DNA from: Archegozetes longisetosus
Lineage: Eukaryota > Arthropoda > Arachnida > Sarcoptiformes > Trhypochthoniidae
Direction: 5' to 3'
Assembly: GCA_018873245.2 (NCBI GenBank)
Contig: JAEMBT020000001.1
Location: forward strand, 1,674,001 to 1,738,000
Length of the DNA stretch: 64,000 nucleotides
The notes under the pieces were generated by a model, which ran no database searches, had not been told where the DNA came from, and was given only the letters and a program-made list of their open reading frames with translations. The translations under genes were made by a program, and so were the position numbers. Positions within the stretch are counted from its first letter, which is position 1. Each line of letters opens with the position of its first letter. Positions 9,433 through 20,055 of this stretch are shown one piece after another.

Positions 9433-10370
9433 TATCTGAATTTGACAATAAGTCTTGTAATCAAATGGATTGGCTGCAAGTTGTCTCACTAGGTATAACT
9501 TATTCAAATAAGGAATAAACTTTTGAAACTCTCAAAGTTATTCAAAGGTGGCACGCGTATATTCTGACAAAGGGTGACCCCACAGAGGTCATATATGTAA
9601 TATTGGGCGACGAGGCCTCTCGGTTCAGGAGAAATGCCGATAAACACCCGAATTGAATTTATTTTTTCTCGTCTCATTAGAGATGATTGAGAAAATCTAA
9701 ATAGATAAAACCGAAGATAAAAAGTGTGAAATTTGTTTGCTGTAGCTTTAGAGATCTAAAGATATTTAAAACATTTAACTTATAAACTGTAACTTTTCAA
9801 AGTATTTTTTGGATAAGGTAATGAATTGGTTTGAATCTAACAATAATTTCGACCGGAGACAGTAGCGTTTTTCTATAACTTCAGCATCTTAGAGGTTCAT
9901 TAGAGCTAATCTTTCAGATACTAACAGTTCTGCTTCTCATCTCCTGTATATACAATTACCGAAAGCTACATCGCCTATAAGTGTCACAAAGACCTAACCT
10001 CCTCGAAAATGAATAAACCTGGCTTTCCAAGTAGTAACCCAAACCAAATCTGATATGAACTGAGGAAGAATAGGTTAGATCGCGATGTCTAAAGAGTAAA
10101 ATCAATGCTCAAGATCTAATTATCAATAGGGCATACTCCTATTGTGAGTGTAAGAGAAAATTTAAAAGTTCGTGTACTTGTAAAAAATTAATTCTATACA
10201 GAAAACTCTTGCATCTAACCTGAGTATAAAATCAAAAATTCAAAAGTTTAGGTTTGAATGAGAATAAGAGATCGAAAACAGAATTTTGATGTGCATTTTG
10301 CATTTCAGTTTGAATGAAAAATAGTTATTTACTTTTCTATTGTTCTTGTTATAATCATTATACTCTAGAG
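9433..10370. other. Intergenic, no gene seen
   Basis: About 0.9 kb of AT-rich DNA with no recognised coding frame, tRNA or paired repeat. Confidence 0.5.
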
Positions 10371-10998
10371 AATTGTCGGTAGATGGTGCCTTTTGCGGGT
10401 ACCTACTTTTAATGATAGATTCTAGTAGTACTCGATGTGAGTAGTCTAACGATATAACACATGACATGTTTTATCCATAATTACCTGAACTTTTTTTTAA
10501 TATACCCCAGGCATCCATCCGTCTACCCGATCCCGATAGTACTCAATGTGGTGAATCGAATGATATATTACATGCCCATATTCTATCCATAAATCACGTA
10601 AAAAATATTTTAAAACTCAAAAACAGTTCTATCGCTAGGTATCCCCTCCGAAGCGCGCTATAAAATAATTCTTTATAAAATAATTAAGTATCCACGTGTA
10701 TGATTTAACCTAAGTGAAAATTGCGTCAGGTCGCGAAGTGTTCCGAGTGAAGCGATCTGACGCTATCTTCAGCTTAGGTTAAATAGGCTACGTGATGGTT
10801 AGGTTAAACGAGTCGCCAAAAGGTACTTTGAGAGAAGGGTGAATGAAGAGTGGGTGCCTGGGGTATATGAAATATCAAATTTACACGTAATCTATGGGTA
10901 AAACATGGCATGTGATATATAGTTACTCCTCACATCGAGTACTACTAGGGTTTATCATCAAAAGTAGGTGCACACAAAGGGCACGCATTACCGAATTG
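10371..10998. repeat. Foldback repeat with about 130-bp arms
   Basis: The left arm (about 10371-10505: aattgtcggtagatg, acctactttt, tagtagtactcgatgtgag, catgttttatcc, taccccaggca) is matched in reverse complement by the right arm (about 10855-10998: tgcctggggta, gggtaaaacatg, ctcacatcgagtactacta, aaaagtaggt, taccgaattg). Inside the left half, part of the arm is repeated in direct orientation at about 10527-10605. The interior holds a second, sharper palindrome. The structure resembles a non-autonomous foldback or MITE cluster. No target duplication was found. Confidence 0.75.
10703..10784. repeat. 82-bp palindrome inside the foldback
   Basis: atttaacctaag at 10703-10714 pairs with cttaggttaaat at 10773-10784; further in, gcgtcag and ctgacgc, and tcgc and gcga, pair around a short loop. 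It could form a strong hairpin or cruciform. Confidence 0.8.
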
Positions 10999-11215
10999 TC
11001 GATGTATCAGTCTAGTTATGAAAATGTCTCATGTCTTGACTGAGAGATGGCTAGTTCTCGTATTCAAAACTCAAGATATTTAAAATTCTTAATTCTTTTA
11101 ATGTTCGGCTCACTTATTACTTCTTAATTTTCAATTGGTTTGTTAATATGAATTTTTATCATGTTCTCAGATTGAATTTTGAAAAAGCGTCAGTTCTCTT
11201 CATATTAGTGTTAAA
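10999..11215. other. Short spacer
   Basis: AT-rich spacer ending in gtgttaaa, the probable left target duplication of the next element. Confidence 0.5.
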
Positions 11216-12654
11216 TAGTGAAGAGCATAAGCTAGCTGTGAGCTGAGCTGTTCTGCGCTTCAAGCTCAGGCTATGATGAAGCGCAGCTCAAGCTCAAGCT
11301 GTTGAGCTTCGAGTTCAATTCATTTTAAGCTGATTTATTTAATTAAGCAAAAAACAGCGTTGACTGTAAGAAAGTAATGATTAGGGATGGCAAAATATGC
11401 TTTTATTTTTCAGAAATACATATGCAAATATGCCTTTAAAACTTGCAAAATAGGTTCTTAAATATGTATTAGAAATAACACAAAAAAACGATCTGATACA
11501 AAATATATCTAATTAATAAGGTTAGAAATTATTCTTGTTGCATTTAACTACAACGTACATCTTAGAGTTTTCACTTCAAAATTTTAGTTTATTTGTTCTT
11601 AATATATTTTTATGCTCACTGAAGATTCTCTCAACATTACATTGAGTTACTGTTGCACACTTTAGATACCCAGTATCATCAGCTTGTAAGTTATTATCCA
11701 ATAGAGATGAAAATGTGAATCCCAATCCCATCTTTTATGGGAATAGAACCAAAAATTTTGAGAATTCTCTATTATTCAGCTCTTCCAGTGATAAATTCTT
11801 TCCGTTTAATAACTCAGAGATTATTTTAAGTGATTTATATACAAAGATTTTGCCCTAAGCTTCACAATATTTTTGATAAATTGATCAATTTATTTAAAAC
11901 ATTTCATTTCATTTCATGCATTTATGTTTTAATATCCCATAAACCCTTAAATATTCCTTTTTATGCAAATATGCATTTTACATATTTATGTCACCACGAG
12001 TAATGATTATTGAACTGTTTATCGTATGTTAGCAAATTAGGTGTTAAATTGGATCTATAGGATTGAATGAGATACATTTCTGAATTATGAATCATTGCTT
12101 TCAAACTAAATTTCACTTTAAATTGAAATTTAACGTAGTAGCTGTTTAATTGAAGAGAGAATTGATGATGTTCTAGACCTTAAAAGAAATATTATTTCTA
12201 TTCACTGATTATATTCAATCTTTATATTCAAAAATAAGATAATCTCAAATAGTTTTTCAAAAATTATTCAAAATAAGAGAAAATTGTTGTTTGAAACTGT
12301 TTTCAACATGACATAAAAGTGAAATACAATCGGAAGATTCACAATTATTTATAAGGGACACCGATATCGAAATTTGATTTCATTCTTCAAGCTTTATGAT
12401 CAAAATTAATATATTTTTGTACAAACACTTCATTATAACTTAAGATAAATACTTGTTACAAAGATTGCTACTTATATTAATTTTTAATTTTAAATTCTTC
12501 ACATAAGCTCAGCAGCACAGCTCACAGCTTGGACCCGAGCTTCTTAGTACAAGCGCAGCTCAGGCCAGACTTGACAGAAGCGCAGTTCGAAGCTCAACTA
12601 TTTTGAAGAAGCTCGAGCTTCAAGCTCAAGATTCCATGCCAATGCTCTTCACTA
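11216..12654. mobile_element. hAT-like non-autonomous element with AGCTCAAGC subterminal repeats
   Basis: Ends are tagtgaagagcat (11216) and atgctcttcacta (ending 12654), perfect inverted repeats. The flanks gtgttaaa and gtgttgag agree at 6 of 8 positions, an 8-base duplication. About 100 bases at each end are dense in agctcaagctc/gagcttgagct motifs, including shared words gcgcagctca and agcttcgag. The interior lacks a transposase frame and contains another element at 11383-12000. Allowing for that insertion the element is about 0.82 kb. Confidence 0.8.
11383..12000. mobile_element. Second element nested in the hAT-like element
   Basis: A perfect direct repeat taatgatt (within agtaatgatta) sits on both sides, at 11375-11382 and 12001-12008. 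The left end reads agggatggcaaaatatgc and the right end tatttatgtcaccacgag, an imperfect inverted pair. Near both ends lies the inverted subterminal word atgcaaatatgc. The 8-base duplication suggests hAT. No coding region was seen. Confidence 0.7.
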
Positions 12655-13067
12655 GTGTTGAGGTTGATTATACGCGGGCTTAAATCATTTCAAAAGCAGA
12701 TTCTTGTTTTTAGCGTAAGCATTGTAGTTTAGAACCAATGAAAGTTTAAAAAAATGCACAAGCTAATTATTCTGGGCTTTCAGCTAATAATAAAACTATA
12801 AAAAATAGATTAATAGTTCGAATTTTCACAAACTTATGTCACGACATGAATGAAGAGTTTAATACTTTACTTTAAAGAATAGATTATTTAATAAAAATTG
12901 TATAAACAAAATACTAAATCTGAGACATGAAAGAAGTATTGTCACATTTATTTCTGTGACGAGGGATCATCTATACACGAAAGACCCGATCTAAATGTTT
13001 TTTGTAGAGTCTTTCATGTGTGTGTGTGTTTGTGCAAGTTGTACGAATTGGAATCGGGGGGCCTCAA
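12655..13067. other. Intergenic, possible LTR leader region
   Basis: AT-rich. Just left of 13068 (downstream of the minus-strand LTR) the minus strand reads ttgaggccccccgattcc, which could be a primer-binding region. A TG dinucleotide run sits at about 13017-13029. Confidence 0.4.
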
Positions 13068-13465
13068 TGTAAGATCCCAATCCGTTTTTACTTATAATTC
13101 TATCAGAGAGTCTAATAGGACTCGATAGAATGTGCTTTAGTAGAGAATTAAGTTACAACTTACTTTTAATATAAATTTTCTTTTATTAATACAAATATAT
13201 AACGATACAATAATAGTTATTCATTCTTACATACCATACAGTACTAAGTAAGAGAGATTTCTTACATACTTTGCAGTACGAAGTAAGAAATAAGACTGTT
13301 CTTAATAAGAAATCACCTCTGCTTTTATACTCTTTTTGATGTCCTAAACTTACTATATTTAGCTCAATGGAAAAAATTATTTTTACATCAAAATACTTGT
13401 AATTTAGGTAAACAATACATAGTCAATTGGAAATTTACCTACACTGTAACTAAAAACTTAGGACA
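13068..13465 (-). mobile_element. Probable LTR (fossil), minus strand
   Basis: Read on the minus strand, the segment begins TGTCCTAAG (13465) and ends CTTACA (13068). It contains gagtataaaagcagagg (TATA box) and later aataaaag (poly-A signal) in LTR order. The sequence beyond the CA end is C-rich like a primer-binding/leader region. Type unknown, Ty3/Gypsy or BEL possible. It looks like a solo or 5'-truncated remnant; no internal genes follow. Confidence 0.4.
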
Positions 13466-13590
13466 CCTAAAAGATGTAACTACTATTTTTAGTTTAAGAT
13501 ACTTTTACTTTATTATAATCATATCAGAAATAGATTAATATTTTACTCTAAATAAACATAAAAGCTAAATAATATTTTACTATTTCACAG

Positions 13591-13761
13591 TATGCCCAAA
13601 ATGGCCTAAACGCACCCCTCTAACAGAACATATCAGATGTTATACAGTACCAAGAACCACTTTAGAAATAGAAATAATTTTGTCAACCGATGAATCTGTT
13701 CGATAATCATAGCCAAAAAACCAAGTAGATTCCGGTATGATCGGAACGGGCTAACGGTTAC
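13591..13761 (+). repeat. Dispersed repeat, copy B (uninterrupted)
   Basis: Matches 5408-5526 plus 5988-6036 end to end but lacks the 461-bp LTR. The junction reads aatcatagccaaaa with a single atag. It runs directly into the GC-rich island. Confidence 0.7.
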
Positions 13762-14300
13762 TACAGAAGCCACCTCCCCGCGGTGCCGGCGGGCAACAGT
13801 TTGCGTGAAAAGGCCTGGCTAAGTGTTTCGGGTCGTGTTATACAGGCATGGCATCCGCTAGCAGCATGTGGGTCTCGTACGGTACCCCCCAAAACAAATG
13901 AAGCCCCCGCTAAAGCTTAGGAAGAAGTTCTCCGGTGACAAGTGAGCTACATCTCCCTCTCGGGCATTGAGCCCATCTGAGGTTTCTATCGGGCTCCAGG
14001 AGAGTATGGTTGCCGGTATAAAAAATAAATGTCTGGATGCGACTCTAATCTTTAGGAAGAGCGAAGGATGTCGCTCCCCGATACAGACATGGTCGACCTC
14101 ATAGCCTTTGTCCAAGAGGCATGACCAGGCTTCTTGGAAGGGCGAAGTTGGCTTGATCCCATAATTCGCAAAACAAGTTCCTGTGATTTTATTTCCGACA
14201 GTTTTCGGCGGGTATTTTATCGTCTTAGAGAAGGGCCCGCCAATGACCTCGGTCGAGGATACCAATACCACTTTACAGCTATACACATTCTTATGCTTTT
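13762..14300. other. GC-rich island, probable retroelement fragment
   Basis: Composition is near 50% GC against roughly 30% around it, with sharp edges. The 5' part has ccccgcggtgccggcgggca. Coding-like stretches occur on both strands; the minus strand has an open frame at 13858-14286 and the plus strand reads FPTVFGGYFIVLEKGPP near 14200-14255, which looks more protein-like. It may be the 5' part of a non-LTR or other retrotransposon that starts with the dispersed repeat to its left. The family is not recognised and no intact gene is claimed. Confidence 0.4.
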
Positions 14301-14570
14301 ATGCATATTTAATGCATCGTATTCTATAAAATATACCTTTTTCTGGTAGTGACTAATAGGATAATGGCATACCACATATTTTCAAAAAAGTGTGACTCCT
14401 AATTGCAATAAAGTTGTCTTAAATCATTCAACTATCACATTAACTCTTAATTGTAATAAAATTGTTTATCAGTGACATTTCATTGGTTTTTGGCCTGTAG
14501 CTTCCTAAGCGATTCATCTATGTCAAAAGTTCTTTCGGTTAATTAAGTGTCTTGTCCTAGGCTATAACTT
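14301..14570. other. Spacer left of the pogo-like transposon
   Basis: AT-rich spacer, no feature recognised. Confidence 0.5.
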
Positions 14571-14851
14571 ACACTGGAGGTATCTCAAGTGATTATCGAG
14601 TTTGAAGTTCGAACTAAATTTTTATTAAAGTATTCGTCTTGAGATACCTAACGAACAAAATCTTAGTTGCGAATGCGCTCCGAGTGGCCAGAAATAAGCA
14701 CACGAAATATGCCAGTTTTGTGTATAAAATATGATGAAATACACAAAACTTGTTACAAACTTTTATTGGGGGAAAAATTATAATTACCAACAACTAATGA
14801 AGTAAATTAAAGTACATCTCTATACATACAATTTAATATAAATTTTAAACA
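14571..14851 (+). repeat. Left terminal inverted repeat
   Basis: About 281 bases matching the reverse complement of 16820-17096. It includes cagttttgtgtataaaatat, which could serve as a promoter since the transposase ATG lies at 14858. Confidence 0.9.
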
Positions 14852-14857
14852 TAAACA

Positions 14858-16733
14858 ATGTTTGCTAACATATCAAATGTTTTGAAACTATTAATAGAAT
14901 ATTCTAGCGTCAATTTAAATATTGATAGCATGGAACCAAATTCAGCAGAAATAACAATTGCTACTAAATTGTACGAATATATGAAAAATTTAATTTTGTA
15001 TAATAAAAGTAGCGATTCTGATAATGAAGAACTCGAGTGCGATAGTGATACAAATATTGATGACAATGATGACGATTGTGACTATGATTTTATAAATGAA
15101 GAAATTAAAAGTGAGTCTGATTCTAAAGTTTCGTTTGAATATATAACGAAAGTAGTCGAATATCACAGAGAACACCCAAAACATACATTTAAAACACTTC
15201 AAAGCAAATTTCGCAGACTTAAACAACCGCAACAATTGAAACGATTTAAGCAATACGTTGATAATGGGGGGACTAAAAAGCAAAAGCTGATTGAGATTTG
15301 CAAATTTATTTGGGAAAAGTTTAAAAATGCACGAGAAACTTTTAGCAGTTCATGACAAAGATTTTCAAAGATGGGGACATATTAAAGCGAAAGAGTTGAA
15401 TATTGAATTTAAAGCTAGTAAAAAATTTTTACAAAACTTCAAGTCAAAATTTAGAATAAGCAATCGCCGAATAAAAAAATTTGTGTCAAAAAACTTTGTT
15501 AGAGATCAAGAAAGAATAAAGACAGATGCATTTAATTTTCGATCAGATATTATTAATGCATTGCCTCAATACAATAGGTAAGAAAATTGAGCTAGATAAT
15601 TAAGTTTAAAAATTTCAAAAATCATTTAACGGTTCTACGTCAAAATATCGTCTACAAAAATATCGATATCAAAAATGTCGACAAAAAGTCGCCATAAAAA
15701 TTTACATAAAATATGTAGATTTCAAAATTTTTACTATTATATGCATTCATTTTTTATGATCAGAGATCAAATAATTTGTCTCCTTTTACTTTCACTTTTG
15801 CTTGTTACAACGATAATTTTTGTATGGAGACATTTTTTATCTGCGGTTTTATTTTCAGCGACATTATAAGCAGTGACATTATTGGGGCGACATTTTGACG
15901 CGTAAGCCCATTTAACCGATGTTCTCTTAATAATAGTAACTTTGTATTAAATTCGGACCAAACGGGATTTAATTATGAGATCCCAACAACACGTACTCTT
16001 TCATTTTGTGGTGAAAAAGATACAATTTTATCTGTACAATCCGTAGACGCATGTACTCATTCATTCACTATACAGCCTACGATTTCAGTATCTGGAAGAT
16101 GTATCGGAAATTTATTCATTGTTTTGCAAGAGAATAGTGATAATTTTGGGCCTTTTGTTCAATTAGAAATAAATAAATTGCTAGAAACTGTTAAAAATGT
16201 CAATGTCTACTGCTCGAAGTCAGGTAAAATGTCAAATAGGCTAATAAATGAATGGATAGTATCTCTGACAAATAAACTTGAAAATATTGATAGTCCGACA
16301 AAAGTTTTATTACTTTTAGACTCATACGGCTCATTGGAATAAAAATTTTGATTCTTCATACGATAATTCTAAATTTATTATTGATAAGAGAAAGATTCCT
16401 AAAGGAACAACATCTGAAGCACAACCTTTAGATACTTACTTTAATCACGAATTGAAATATTTTGTCAGAAAATTCAACGATAGGATAAGACTCGATGAGC
16501 TCGATATTGATATTAAAAATAGACTGACATTAATTAAATTTTTTTCTCTAATTTGGGATCAAATCTCATCGATTAAATTCAATAATATGATTCGATATGC
16601 ATGGAAATCGTCTGGATACGTTCTTGAAAATTTTGAATTTAAAACTGTAAAAGAGATATGCTTTAAAAGTGATTCTAATGATTGTGATATAGACGATTGC
16701 GACGATTGTTTTTTCATTTGCTGTTCTCATTGA
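14858..16733 (+). pseudogene. Pogo-like transposase, spliced, slightly broken
   Basis: The start is ATG at 14858. The N-terminal part has an acidic stretch (residues about 48-75) and a CENP-B/pogo-type DNA-binding region (KFRRLKQPQQLKRFKQYV; IKAKELNIEFKASKKFLQNF). A first frame change lies near 15330, between KNARE and KLLAVHDKD. An intron, donor AG|GTAAGAAA at 15579 and acceptor AATAATAG at 15943, joins LPQYN to SNFVLNSDQTGFNYEI. Catalytic aspartates are visible in NSDQTGF, VLLLLDSYGS and EAQPLDTYF. A second frame change near 16332 separates the last two. The C-terminus is acidic with CDIDDCDDC. Apart from two frameshifts the gene is full length. An 8-bp-TSD element sits wholly inside the intron. 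Confidence 0.85.
15631..15908. mobile_element. 278-bp inverted-repeat element inside the transposase intron
   Basis: The direct repeat catttaac flanks it exactly (15623-15630 and 15909-15916). The inverted ends are ggttctacgtcaaaatatcg and, in reverse complement, gggcttacgcgtcaaaatgt. An 8-base duplication with GG ends could suit Merlin, hAT or P superfamilies; I cannot choose. There is no coding frame of substance. Confidence 0.75.
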
Positions 16734-16819
16734 GATAACAATTTATGTTTAAATCATTTTTTTCATTCATATCATGTCCATTATATATAATTAAAATGAC
16801 GTTTATATAAGTATTTGTT

Positions 16820-17096
16820 TAAAATTTATACTAAATTGTATGTATAGAGATGTACTTTAATTTACTTCATTAGTTGTTGGTAATTATAATTTTTCCCCCA
16901 ATAAAAGTTTGTAACAAGTTTTGTGTATTTCATCATATTTTATACACAAAACTGGAATATTTCGTGTGCTTATTTCTGGCCACTCGGAGCGCATTCGCAA
17001 CTAAGATTTTGTTCGTTAGGTATCTCAAGACGAATACTTTAATAAAAATTTAGTTCGAACTTCAAACTCGATAATCACTTGAGATACCTTCAGTGT
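16820..17096 (-). repeat. Right terminal inverted repeat
   Basis: Reverse complement of 14571-14851 with only a few substitutions seen (for example gccagt versus tccagt and ataaat versus gtataa). Confidence 0.9.
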
Positions 17097-17331
17097 TAGT
17101 GAGATGCAGTTTAACCTTAAGCTCAATATTTTCAGTTTATTTGTTTAAACTGACTCAACAGATGACTCGACTATATATTGAGAGAGAAGCACTTTTTCAA
17201 AGTCTACTTCTCAATCACATGTGTTTTCAGTGTTGCTATTCAATTTTATAATCTTTTCTATGTTTTCAATTCAATTCGATTGTTAATATTTTGTGATTTT
17301 AAACCGCAATTTCAACCATTTGTCCAGCAAA

Positions 17332-19737
17332 ATGGCAAAAAAGTTTTTCATTAAAAACAAAAATAAGAAAATATTAAATAAAAAGAAGAAAAATAAAGAT
17401 GTAAATAACGAAGAGATGGAAGTCGTTCCACATGATAGTCAAACGTTTAAACCAATTAATAATAATATAAATAATGATAATAATGATATTGAAAGTGATG
17501 ACAATTACGAAGACATGAAAGTCAATGCGAATAAGAAGAAAAGCAAAAAATCAGGTGGTTTTCAGTCGATGGGTTTGAGTTATCCCGTATTGAAAGGCAT
17601 CCTGAGGAAGGGATATAAAGTTCCGACACCTATACAGAGAAAGACTATTCCACTGATTCTTGAGGGCAAAGATATGGTAGCCATGGCTCGAACGGGAAGT
17701 GGAAAGACAGCTGCATTTGTTGTGCCACTTCTGGAAAAGTTAAAAACTCATTCGGCAAAAACAGGAGTTCGGGCTCTTATACTATCACCGACTCGAGAAT
17801 TAGCGCTTCAAACTTATAAATTCACAAAAGAGTTGTCGCGTTTCACTGACTTGAAAAGCGTGGTTGTATTGGGCGGCGATTCGATGGATAAACAGTTCGC
17901 TGCCATTCATGAAAATCCTGATATAATAATTGGAACTCCGGGAAGATTATTGCATGTGATCGTTGAAATGAATCTGAAGCTATTAACTGTCGAATGTGTG
18001 GTCTTTGATGAGGCCGACAGACTCTTCGAGATGGGATTTAAAGAACAATTGAATGAAATACTGAATCGATTACCAGAACACAGACAGACTTTGCTCTTCT
18101 CTGCTACTCTCCCCCAATTAATTGTTGACTTCACGAAAGCAGGTCTGAGTGATCCAGTTTTAGTTCGACTGGACACCGAATCGAAATTGAGTGAGAATCT
18201 GAAGACTGTTTTTCTTAGTTGTCGTAATGAAGATAAAACTGCAATTTTATTATATTTACTCAAAAATGTAATAAAACCTAAAGAACTGACTGTAGTGTTC
18301 GTTGCGACGCGACATCATATCGAATACCTGAAAGACATTCTGGCGAATTGCGAAATTGATTGTTCTTATTTGTACAGCAGTTTAGATCAAGACGCTCGTA
18401 AAATTAATATATCGAGATTTCAGTCAAGACAAGTCAAAGTACTTCTTGTGACAGACGTGGCCGCGAGAGGTGTCGACATTCCAATGCTCGATAATGTTAT
18501 TAATTATAACTTTCCTGCAAAATCAAAGCTGTTCGTCCATAGAGTTGGACGTGTTGCCAGAGCGGGACGTATTGGAACTGCTTATTCATTAATAGGACCT
18601 GATGAAACCCCTTTCGTTTACTCTTTGAATCTATTTTTGAACAGATCATTCAAGTTAGCCAAAGCAGATATGGATTCTAACGAAGACGGGGTTTTTGGTT
18701 CTGTCCCACAAACTATCATCGATGAAGAAATAGAACTCTTAGAGAGAATGCACTCATTATCTTCTGACTTAAATAGTATGAAAAAAGTGTGCAGTAATGC
18801 TTATAAGCAATATATGAAATCAAGACCAGCACCCGATAGTGAGTCTGTGAGAAATGTAAAGGCTATCATTTCGAAAGACATTCAAATTCATCCGATTTTT
18901 AGTGATCGTAGTAATGGCGCCAAATTTGAGTCTATTAGGAATAATCTTTTAAATTCAATAAAGAGCTATCGGCCCAATTCAACAATTTTTGAAACTGGTA
19001 AAACTAAAGGAAGTGTAGGTTTCGAAGTCATGCAGAAGAAAAGAAAAGTTTATGATAAAATAGTAAAAAAGTTTGGTTCAGAAAATCCTAATCTAAACAA
19101 AAGCGAAGAAGCGATGGGTGCGCAAAAAAAAGATAAATATAAAGACAATGAGTTTTATTTGCCCTATCAATCGAATGAGCACTACTCCGAAAAAGGCCTT
19201 CAATTGGATAAGTCGTTCAACGCCGAAATTGTATCGGCTGTACTCGACTTGAACGGAGACGAATCAGAATCACTCAACAGAGCCAAAAATGCTTTGAAAT
19301 GGTTAGAAATATTAATTTTGAAATGTTTACAACTCATAGCTTAAATCTGTTTTAGGGATCGCAAAAAGAAGCGCTTTATTTCGAATGGAAATGTAGAACA
19401 AACGAAGAAAAAGATAAAGACCGAAAGTGGAAATTGGATTTCAGCATCTTATAAATCAGATTTATATAAAAAATGGAAAGAAAAAACTAAAGCTGAAGAA
19501 CAAGTCAGTGAAGAAGAAGAGGAAGATCAAGAGAAAGTCACACGAAACAGGAAGATGAACATTAAGACAAAACATAAACAGGGCGGTAAAAGGCCACCGA
19601 AGAGAGAACTCAAGACTAAAGAAGAAATTTATAAAGAGAGACAGAAACTTGAGAGGAAGAAATCTTTTCAAAAATGGAGACAAAGTGAAAAGGCTAAGAA
19701 AAATAATATGAAAAATGGACAAAAAAGGCGTTCATGA
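17332..19737 (+). CDS. DDX54: DEAD-box RNA helicase DDX54/Dbp10
   Basis: Two exons, 17332-19301 and 19356-19737, around a 54-base intron (TG|GTTAGAAA...TTTTAG|GGAT). Splicing restores NALKWDRKKKRF, the conserved DBP10 C-terminal motif; reading through hits a stop. The product is 783 residues. Visible motifs: Q motif [17 protein letters not shown], Walker [36 protein letters not shown] and [11 protein letters not shown]. Basic tails flank the core. Dbp10/DDX54 acts in 60S ribosome biogenesis in the nucleolus. ATG at 17332 (MAKKFF) was chosen; the frame extends upstream only to a GTG. A young transposon ends 235 bases upstream. It is convergent with METTL13, and a poly-A signal aataaa sits at 20010. 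Confidence 0.95.
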
Positions 19738-20055
19738 TTTCAATAATTTTCATCATTTTGTTAAATTAAGAAATTGAAACATTTTATTTTTTCAGTTATG
19801 AGTTATGCTGTCATACGTAACACTTGACCATTGCCTAACCTATCCCTAAAATAGATTCGGATGCTATTCCCTTTACTTAACCTAACATTAAATAACTAAC
19901 TTAACTTTTGTAATAGTAATGGTTCGTTAGGTTAAGCATAGGGAATAAGTAAAATGCTAAAACAGTTTGCACACACGACAGTATAATAGGGTACAAGTCC
20001 AATCAATTCAATAAAATGTTATAAACTCAACAACACACTTCTAGTGTCAATTACT

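Larger units (their letters stand above)
14571..17096 (+). mobile_element. Pogo-like (Tc1/mariner superfamily) transposon with about 280-bp TIRs
   Basis: The left end acactggaggtatctcaag and right end cttgagataccttcagtgt start inverted repeats running about 280 bases on each side (to about 14851 and from about 16820), differing at only a handful of positions by eye, so the copy is young. TA-rich flanks fit the superfamily. Each TIR also holds its own inverted pair (ggtatctcaag at 14579 and cttgagatacc at 14638), which could form a subterminal hairpin. The interior carries one transposase gene on the plus strand. The element ends 235 bases upstream of the DDX54 start codon, so it sits at that gene's promoter. 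Confidence 0.9.

Noticed and set aside
13858-14286. 142-residue minus-strand frame in the GC-rich island
   Set aside because: High GC lowers stop frequency; the opposite strand reads more like protein, so this is probably a shadow.
17293-17331. Upstream extension of DDX54 by 13 codons
   Set aside because: It needs a GTG start; the ATG at 17332 begins the conserved basic N-terminus.
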